From assembly GCA_009840385.1 (NCBI GenBank), contig VXNX01000013.1:248001-312000 (forward strand): a DNA stretch of 64,000 bases, in the 5' to 3' direction. The notes under the pieces were generated by a model. That model was not told the DNA's origin and searched no databases. It was given only the letters and a program-made list of their open reading frames with translations. Each line of letters starts with the position of its first letter. The first letter of the stretch is position 1. This stretch comes from Candidatus Dadabacteria bacterium (GTDB lineage: Bacteria; Desulfobacterota_D; UBA1144; Nemesobacterales; Nemesobacteraceae). The translations under genes were made by a program, and so were the position numbers. Positions 58,260 to 64,000 of the stretch are shown one piece after another.

Positions 58260-59303
58260 TCATTCACCGAGACTTCTTTCTCCCGCAGTGTGGACAACAG
58301 GGGATTTTTCAAGCACGACGTTAAAATACTGCCTTTCAAGATCATATATTTCAAAAGCAAGTTCCGAGGCCCGTTCGAATCCCCGCTCGCATGAATCGCT
58401 CTCGCTTATCTGTTTGAAAAGTACTCCCATATCGTACCATTTCTGGCCGATTCTGTTCATCTCCTCTGGGAGATCAGACCCGTAAAAAGGCGAAAGCACC
58501 GAGGAGACCTCTTCCAGAAAATCCCTGTAAAACCACCTGAAGGCAGCGCCGCAAACCCCTCTTCTGCATATAACTTGGTAAGTAAACCTGGAGGTCCACT
58601 TCCAGTCACTAATATCCTTCCAGCCCGGTAGATCCTCAGCCCACTTCTTTATGACTTCAACGCTTGAGGTTCCTCTGAGAGTGGTTCGACCTTCAAGCAT
58701 CATCTCTGCGTTTTTCCTTACGGCACCGAAAACCATATCCCGAAGATCAGAACCGTTTCGAAGAGACTCCACTTCAACGCGGTTGTTTGAAAGCGGATAC
58801 GGCCTCGCTTTGGAGCTTCTCGCTTTCGCCATATTTTCAAAAGAGACGGTCTTAAGATCTTTAAATGAGTTGTCCGCCACGTAAAAAACAGATTCAGAGT
58901 CATCGTACCCACATACCGCAATTACGTGTCCGGGGAAATGGGTTTTGGAGTCAAAATACTCAAGGTAACGAATATCTGCCTGTATCAGTACCGGGACGTC
59001 CCTGTCAATAGATTCCCTAAGGTCAGCCGAGGCCCGCTCATCGTCGTCCTCGTATTTCCAGTCGGTGATGTCAGCACCGAAGTTCCTGAGGAAATTAATT
59101 TCCATCAGGGGACCACGGGGCTGTATAATCCTGCTCGGGTTCATGCTCTCGTCACAAGAGTAATAAAAACCGAGCCCGGCTCCGAGCCCGAAACACATCT
59201 GCTCTGAGAGATCATGTCCGTAATAGGAGCATATGTCCCTGATCGCGGCGGAACCGCAGTGCACGCCTTTTAAGTGTTTCCAACCCTTTATTATTTTCTT
59301 CAT
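58260..59303 (-). CDS. BtrH-like / DUF4872 peptidase-fold protein
   Basis: A 347-residue protein with the BtrH N-terminal pattern: GVHCGSAAIRDICSYYG (Cys16 as nucleophile), GLGAGLGFYY, a PRGPLMEINFLRNFG block and GHVIAVCGYDDSESVFYVADNSF (His and Asp of a papain-like triad). The rest matches DUF4872. In butirosin synthesis BtrH moves an acyl chain from carrier protein to product, so this may be an acyltransferase; no carrier protein or other pathway gene is near. The ATG at 59303 is preferred to a TTG at 59345. It is divergent from the DUF1152 gene. Confidence 0.78.
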   Translation of the reverse strand: MKKIIKGWKHLKGVHCGSAAIRDICSYYGHDLSEQMCFGLGAGLGFYYSCDESMNPSRIIQPRGPLMEINFLRNFGADITDWKYEDDDERASADLRESIDRDVPVLIQADIRYLEYFDSKTHFPGHVIAVCGYDDSESVFYVADNSFKDLKTVSFENMAKARSSKARPYPLSNNRVEVESLRNGSDLRDMVFGAVRKNAEMMLEGRTTLRGTSSVEVIKKWAEDLPGWKDISDWKWTSRFTYQVICRRGVCGAAFRWFYRDFLEEVSSVLSPFYGSDLPEEMNRIGQKWYDMGVLFKQISESDSCERGFERASELAFEIYDLERQYFNVVLEKSPVVHTAGERSLGE

Positions 59304-59448
59304 AAGAAGCCGTAAAACGGAGAGATTAATATAGCCGGAAATCAATTTCCCATAAAGACCCTGACCCGGCCAGTCGATTCGCCGCGCGTAAAAATACCTT
59401 GATGATTACTGCAGAACGGATATTAGTAATCACCACTGCGGATAGATC

Positions 59449-60390
59449 ATGCTTGAGGACATTCTTAAAAATTCGAGAAAGGCCATCGTGCTCGGAATAG
59501 GAGGTGGAGGTGATATAGTCGGAACCCTTCCAACCGTAAACCTGCTCGAGACGAATGGTACGCAATGCGTTCTTGGGGGACTCAGCTGGGAGCGCTTCAC
59601 GATAGACCCCGACCCGGGACCCAGAAAACTCGAAGAGGCACGCAATGTCAGTGAGATAAACGACGTGGTCTGGAGATGTAACAAGGACTCCTTAACCCGG
59701 GCGGGAGCAAGATTCGCCGAGGCGGGGATGGCCGAAGTGCTGGGAGAAGAAACCCTTCTTGTCGATATCAGTTACGGCCCAGCTAAGGTTTTCGAGGGGA
59801 TAACCGATGCTGCCCAGAAACTCGGCGCGGATCTGGTAGTCGGGATAGACGTCGGGGGGGACGTACTCGGATCCGGAGACGAAAAGGGGCTCATGAGCCC
59901 GCTTGCCGACGCCATAATGACCGCCGCACTTTACAGGCAGAGTTTCCGGATGCCCACCATAATGGGGGTATTCGGTTTCGGAAGCGACGGGGAACTGTCC
60001 AAGGAAGAACTTGAAAGATCCTTCGGCGCCATTGCGCGCAACAACGGAATGCTCGGAAGCTGGGGAATATCCGCAAAGACACTGAAGCTTATGGAAAAAG
60101 CCATAGGCATAATACCCACCGAGGCAAGCAGAGGACCCGTTGAATATGCAAAAGGCGCCTTCAGGACCACCTCAATAAGGGAGGGCAGAAGAAAGGTCGA
60201 ACTTGATATAAGATCTACCGTGACTTTTTACGTGGACCCAAGGGTGGTTTACGAAAAGGTATCAAAACCCGCACAAGCGGTCTACGAGTGCGAAACGATA
60301 GGGGAGGCAAACACGAAGCTCAACGAAGCAGGAATAAGAACAGAACTTGATATTGAGATGGAGCTTTACGAAAATCTCGAGGGAAGCTAA
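59449..60390 (+). CDS. DUF1152 protein
   Basis: A 313-residue cytoplasmic protein with a Gly-rich nucleotide-like loop VLGIGGGGDIVGTLP near residue 16, a conserved GGLSWERF, DPDPGPRKLEE, ADLVVGIDVGGDVLGSGDEKGLMSPLAD and GVFGFGSDGEL. These are the DUF1152 blocks; no biochemical role is established. The region LVVGIDVGGD suggests a substrate-binding Asp. It faces the BtrH-like gene over a 145-base shared region and overlaps the convergent DUF3568 gene by four bases. Confidence 0.85.
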   Translation: MLEDILKNSRKAIVLGIGGGGDIVGTLPTVNLLETNGTQCVLGGLSWERFTIDPDPGPRKLEEARNVSEINDVVWRCNKDSLTRAGARFAEAGMAEVLGEETLLVDISYGPAKVFEGITDAAQKLGADLVVGIDVGGDVLGSGDEKGLMSPLADAIMTAALYRQSFRMPTIMGVFGFGSDGELSKEELERSFGAIARNNGMLGSWGISAKTLKLMEKAIGIIPTEASRGPVEYAKGAFRTTSIREGRRKVELDIRSTVTFYVDPRVVYEKVSKPAQAVYECETIGEANTKLNEAGIRTELDIEMELYENLEGS

Positions 60391-60785
60391 TAAAGCTTTT
60401 CGTGAATAAGCTTGAGTATGCGCCTTGATTCGTCCTCATCTCCCCATATGCCCACGCGGATATGAAGATCGGTTATTTCGGGCTTGTGGTACTTGACGGT
60501 TATGTAGACATCTTTGTCCTGATCACGAAGCTTGGCTTCAATCAGTGCCTTTCCCGCATCGCTTTCTTTTTTGGTTACCTGAAACTCCTGCTGTTCCACG
60601 ATCTCCACCACCGCGAACCACACCTTGTCAAACGAGGCGGGCTCCTTGGTTTTTAGAACTCCCTTAAGATAAGCAGCAGCGCCCCCGCCGATCACACCAC
60701 CCGCCACGACCGCACAACCCGAAGAAAAAACAAGCAGGAACAAGCATAAAAGAACTGTGCGACAGTTATTTGAAAGGAAATTCAT
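60387..60785 (-). CDS. DUF3568 lipoprotein
   Basis: A 132-residue predicted lipoprotein: hydrophobic start, lipobox FSSGC (Cys24), then a Gly-rich segment AGGVIGGGAAAYLKG that may insert in a membrane, and a domain with the DUF3568 pattern (ASFDKVWFAVVEIVEQQEFQVTKKE, ending LHIRVGIWGDEDESRRIL). It is probably anchored on the periplasmic side of the outer membrane. Function is unknown. Confidence 0.83.
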   Translation of the reverse strand: MNFLSNNCRTVLLCLFLLVFSSGCAVVAGGVIGGGAAAYLKGVLKTKEPASFDKVWFAVVEIVEQQEFQVTKKESDAGKALIEAKLRDQDKDVYITVKYHKPEITDLHIRVGIWGDEDESRRILKLIHEKLY

Positions 60786-60884
60786 CTTTACCCCCGGCGG
60801 GCTTTACAAAAAAAATCTATATGATTAATTAAGCTAACCTAGGGGGGAAAAGAGTCAATACGATGGAATCTTTTATATCAAAAA

Positions 60885-60989
60885 ACAGATTGGTTTTTGG
60901 ACAGGTTCCGCACTACCGTAAACATTTGGGGAGACAGCATAGGAGCGGCAGTCATAGAAAAACTTGAGTCCGATGAAGATACCGGCTGA
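60885..60989 (+). pseudogene. C-terminal relic of a dicarboxylate/cation symporter
   Basis: In the frame starting near 60885 the sequence reads [20 protein letters not shown] and then [14 protein letters not shown] with a stop at 60987-60989. This is the last stretch of the Na+ (or H+)/dicarboxylate symporter family (DRxRTxVNVxGDS block). Nothing of the eight-helix body is present upstream, only AT-rich DNA, so most of the gene has been deleted. The relic overlaps the ruvX start by 17 bases. Confidence 0.75.
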
Positions 60990-61419
60990 AAAGCAAAGCA
61001 AAACTTCAGGGAGAACAATCTCCCTTGATATAGGAACCAAGACCATAGGGGTTGCTGTAAGCGACGAACTTGGGATCACGGCAAACGGCGTCTGTACAAT
61101 CCGTCGCGAAAACGAAAAGAAAGATCTCTCGCAGCTTCGCGATGTAATAGAGAGATATTCCCCCCATGAAATTCTAGTGGGGATTCCCTACAACCAGGAT
61201 GGTTCCCTTGGAAGCAGGGCAAAAGGCATAAAGAAACTCTCCGAACGCATTCGAGATTTTCTGGGTCTTCCAGTTAAATACTGGGACGAGAGTTTTTCCA
61301 CCAAGACTGCGGAGAAAACACTGATAGACGCGGGTATGGGAAGAAAAAAGCGAAAAACGGTAATAGACAAGATGGCGGCTACAGTGATACTGGAAGAGTA
61401 CCTTCTGAGCAGGAACTAG
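60973..61419 (+). CDS. ruvX: RuvX/YqgF-type pre-16S rRNA nuclease
   Basis: An RNase H-fold nuclease family member (about 148 residues) linked to 16S rRNA 5' maturation and Holliday junction resolution. [52 protein letters not shown] (second catalytic acid) and [13 protein letters not shown] are typical. The ATG at 60973 has no good ribosome site; it probably relied on translation coupling to the symporter whose relic overlaps it. A TTG at 60964 is in frame. Confidence 0.9.
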   Translation: MKIPAEKQSKTSGRTISLDIGTKTIGVAVSDELGITANGVCTIRRENEKKDLSQLRDVIERYSPHEILVGIPYNQDGSLGSRAKGIKKLSERIRDFLGLPVKYWDESFSTKTAEKTLIDAGMGRKKRKTVIDKMAATVILEEYLLSRN

Positions 61420-61442
61420 ATAAACCTCAGGGCAGACCTGAT

Positions 61443-62234
61443 ATGCCATACGCAAGGACAAACGCAATAAATCTTTATTATGAAGAATGCGGAAAGGGAG
61501 ATCCGCTCGTGCTCATCCACGGCCTCGGGAGCAGTCTTGAGAGCTGGGATGTACAGGTTCCCATCTACTCGGAGCATTTCCGCGTGATAGTGCTCGACAA
61601 CAGGGGCTCGGGCCGCTCCGAGAAACCCGATTATCCCTATACGATGGAACAGATGGCGGATGACGCCGCGGGGCTCTTGGACTTTCTCGGGATAGAAAAA
61701 GCACACTTCGTTGGAAAATCAATGGGCGGAATGATATGCCAGTGGCTGGGTATAAAGTACCCCGAGAAGGTAAGCAAGCTCGTTATGGGATGCTCCTCCG
61801 CGCACAGGGACGAGGTCGGAAACTTGCTTATCAAAACCGCGAGGGACATAGTGGATAAGGCAGGACCGGGGGCGGGATGGGTTTTTGCACTTTTTCTCGG
61901 ATACAGAAGGAAATATATCGAAGAGAACTACGACTCCTTAATAAGCAGAATCCAAGAAGTTCCCGTTGACCCTGATGCGGCCGCCGGATACAGAAACCAA
62001 AGTTACGCATGCGAGAACCACGACGTGTTAGCCCAACTCGGGAAAATCTCCGCGAAAACCCTGGTCATGTACGGAGAGCGGGACATCGTCACGCCTCCCG
62101 AGAGATCGAAAAAGCTTGTGGAATCTATACCGAACGCGGTTGAAAAGGCGTTTGCGGACGTCGGCCACGGATTCTGGAGGGAATGCCAAGCCGAGGTGGA
62201 TAAAGCCGTGCTTGATTTTCTCACGAAAGACTAG
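61443..62234 (+). CDS. Alpha/beta hydrolase
   Basis: A 263-residue alpha/beta hydrolase: oxyanion HG in LVLIHGLGSS, VLDNRGSGRSEKP, the nucleophile elbow VGKSMGGM (Ser), the acid in YGERDIVTPPE and the His in DVGHGFW. It is similar to lactone-ring and ester hydrolases of the 3-oxoadipate lactonase (PcaD) type, but the substrate cannot be told. It lies 24 bases after ruvX on the same strand. Confidence 0.9.
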   Translation: MPYARTNAINLYYEECGKGDPLVLIHGLGSSLESWDVQVPIYSEHFRVIVLDNRGSGRSEKPDYPYTMEQMADDAAGLLDFLGIEKAHFVGKSMGGMICQWLGIKYPEKVSKLVMGCSSAHRDEVGNLLIKTARDIVDKAGPGAGWVFALFLGYRRKYIEENYDSLISRIQEVPVDPDAAAGYRNQSYACENHDVLAQLGKISAKTLVMYGERDIVTPPERSKKLVESIPNAVEKAFADVGHGFWRECQAEVDKAVLDFLTKD

Positions 62235-62359
62235 CCACGCGGAACTCCGCCCAAAAAACGGCCGCAGTTCCTGCCCCGTAATCTATCCAGATCCTGCGGG
62301 CTTCTATCTGCCCGCTTTAAAAAACGCAGCCGCTGTACATGTGTATGCTTTTCTTTCCT

Positions 62360-64000
62360 CTATGACCTGTGTCGGTAGGTTAGCTGCACACCGAAGGTTC
62401 TGCCTTTGGAGAGCGGCGCGAACGAACCTCCCCCGAGTTGGGGGTGGAGCTCAACATAGCTTCCGTGTTTGACTCGGTCAAGAAGGTTCTTTCCGTAAAA
62501 TCCGATTGAAAACCTGCCGTCCATCGGGGTGATATCAATTCCGGCGTCAAGAATTTTCTGCGCGGGAGTATATCCTTTGTTGTCATCTGTAAGGTATAAA
62601 TTGTCGCGAAATGAATAGCTTATTCTTGAATTCATCTTCGCCCAGTTCGCAAGTCCAGTGTCATGGGTCGCGCCGACGCTCCAAGTCCACTTCGCGGCCC
62701 GGGGAAGTTCTAAAGCTAGGTCTTTTTCGTCAAGAGTGCCGTCTAGATTAAGGTCATGTTTTACCTTGGTGTACTCGGGATCTACGTATCCGACGAAACC
62801 CAAAAGAAAAAGCTTATCGGTAACGGCAATCAGCCCGTCAACTTCAAAGCCGAAGGCTTCTACATCCGCGGTGTTGTGAATTTCCTGAGCTATGCCGCCC
62901 AAGGCCACGGATTCTGGAAGAGTTATCACTCTCTGCACATCATCGATAAAGTTATAGAAAACCGCACCGTTCAGGATGCCTATGTTTGTTGATATCTTCA
63001 ATCCCGCCTCGAAGGTATCGATCTTTTCTTCATCGTACGGTCCCGGGAGTTCCACCTCTGGGGCATAGGTATTTCGCAGATTATAGCCTCCGGAGCGGTA
63101 TCCCCTGGTCCAGTGCCCGTAAACGTTCGCTTCAAAATTCGCTCCGCCGCCCATAAAATAGGCAACGCCGAGCTTGGGCGACCAACTGTTCCAAGTCTCC
63201 TCGTCGGTGAAATCAAGCGGGCATGCAGGTCCGACCGCAAAGTTGCATGGCGTTCCCTCGCTGCTTGTAATGGCGGCGGAGGAGGTTTCAGCTTCTCTCT
63301 TTTCATAGCTGTAACGGGTGCCCGCGGTAAGCATTATCCGATCCGTAAGGTCGTAATCAAAGGAGAGAAACACGCCTAGCGTATCGACGTAATAATTTCC
63401 TCCCAGATCTTGGGGGGGAATAACTCCTCCTAACAGATAACGGCGGTCATGATAATTTATCTCGTTTGTAAAGTAATAAAAACCGGTCGTCGCGTGGAGA
63501 CTTTCGAAGAATCTGCCCGCGTAGCGCAGTTCATTGCTCCACTGGCGGTAGGGGGTCCATCCACGTATATTCAAAAGGTTTTCCGGCGAAGAATCGATAT
63601 CAAGCAAGGCGGACCCGTCCGCGTCGTAAAGGCCAAATATGTTCGTTATGGTTCCGTCTCCGAAACCCACATCCCAATTCACCTGAGCGGAGAAAAAGTG
63701 ATTTCTATGCTCCCTGAAGCCTTCCTCGTCGATGCTGAAATCGTGACTATTAATATTGAAGTCGCGCTGGTTCTGCCCCGCAGAGCCATCGCTTTCCGAA
63801 TTCTCGTACCGGTAGCGCAAAACAAGGCTTACGTCATCCGTCGGATTCCACGTAATAACCGATCGTACCATTCGTGTGTCGTTCTCTCCGAAAGCCTCGC
63901 CCGTGTGGAAATTCTTAAACCAGCCGTTATCCTGATTTGTGTAGGCAGTTACCTTTATGCCGACGGTCTCGCTAATAGGGCCTCCGATTGTTCCCATGTA
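62360..64000 (-). CDS. TonB-dependent outer-membrane receptor, N-terminus cut by window edge
   Basis: The visible 546 residues are the beta-barrel of a TonB-dependent receptor. Many amphipathic strands are seen, such as MVRSVITWNPTDDVSLVLRYRYE, RFFESLHATTGFYYF, and KLGVAYFMGGGANFEANVYGHWTRGYRSGGYN, a typical receptor block. The C-terminus GRTFGVQLTYRHRS ends near the aromatic rule. The signal, TonB box and plug domain lie beyond base 64000. EKDLAL follows a calcium-like DLNLDGTLDEKD loop (D-x-N-x-D). The substrate cannot be inferred. Confidence 0.9.
   Translation of the reverse strand, partial: YMGTIGGPISETVGIKVTAYTNQDNGWFKNFHTGEAFGENDTRMVRSVITWNPTDDVSLVLRYRYENSESDGSAGQNQRDFNINSHDFSIDEEGFREHRNHFFSAQVNWDVGFGDGTITNIFGLYDADGSALLDIDSSPENLLNIRGWTPYRQWSNELRYAGRFFESLHATTGFYYFTNEINYHDRRYLLGGVIPPQDLGGNYYVDTLGVFLSFDYDLTDRIMLTAGTRYSYEKREAETSSAAITSSEGTPCNFAVGPACPLDFTDEETWNSWSPKLGVAYFMGGGANFEANVYGHWTRGYRSGGYNLRNTYAPEVELPGPYDEEKIDTFEAGLKISTNIGILNGAVFYNFIDDVQRVITLPESVALGGIAQEIHNTADVEAFGFEVDGLIAVTDKLFLLGFVGYVDPEYTKVKHDLNLDGTLDEKDLALELPRAAKWTWSVGATHDTGLANWAKMNSRISYSFRDNLYLTDDNKGYTPAQKILDAGIDITPMDGRFSIGFYGKNLLDRVKHGSYVELHPQLGGGSFAPLSKGRTFGVQLTYRHRS

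Overview
The window reads as a chromosome segment from a Gram-negative (diderm) bacterium of intermediate GC. It carries a TonB-like protein, a TonB-dependent receptor, a nearly complete type II secretion operon, an outer-membrane barrel, LspA and several lipoproteins, which together require an outer membrane. The mix (GspC-K, NtrBC, MoxR-VWA, DUF1152, BtrH-like, DUF3568) would suit a deltaproteobacterial-grade or Candidatus Dadabacteria-like lineage. That placement is inference from gene content; there is no rRNA or ribosomal-protein gene here to test it. Coding density is high and most of the window is core housekeeping. No complete mobile element, prophage or CRISPR array was seen.

Layout. 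1-2.6 kb: end of a GYD protein, a secreted protein with three similar beta domains, a PUR-family nucleic-acid-binding protein and a thioesterase. 2.6-10.1 kb: a leftward run carB-greA-tonB-lspA-ribE-aroK-degP. 10.2-16.7 kb: an accessory-looking stretch with a lipoprotein behind a large inverted repeat, a tRNA-like RNA, thiC, a sorbosone-dehydrogenase-like gene broken by a 7-bp tandem duplication, tsaD, and a segmental duplication of a Dabb gene. 16.7-23.4 kb: a four-domain fusion protein (two cyclic-nucleotide-binding domains, acyltransferase, SGNH hydrolase), coaX, a second copy of the lipoprotein family, a structured intergenic region, an epimerase and two tiny genes. 23.4-33.4 kb: guaB-guaA, a barrel protein, a MoxR-VWA pair, proB-mltG and tRNA-Gly. 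33.4-41.5 kb: gyrA-thioesterase-GST-sirtuin leftward, rsmD-coaD-aspartate aminotransferase-binding protein rightward, and two tRNA-Ala genes. 41.6-48.5 kb: hom, ntrB, ntrC, rnc, glnB and glnA with a strong terminator, then tRNA-Leu. 48.5-58.1 kb: the type II secretion operon gspC-D-E-F-G-H-I-J-K. 58.2-64 kb: a BtrH-like protein divergent from a DUF1152 protein, a DUF3568 lipoprotein, ruvX overlapping the relic of a symporter gene, an alpha/beta hydrolase, and a TonB-dependent receptor that runs off the right edge.

How the genes fit together. Nitrogen control is clustered: NtrB/NtrC, PII and type I glutamine synthetase, with the uridylylation tyrosine of PII and a probable adenylylation tyrosine of GlnA both present. 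The envelope theme is shared by DegP, TonB, LspA, the lipoproteins, the secretion system and the receptor. The least explained parts are the tRNA-like RNA at 11.0-11.1 kb, the structured region at 21.7-21.9 kb, the fusion protein at 16.7 kb and the lipoprotein family with its inverted-repeat promoter.
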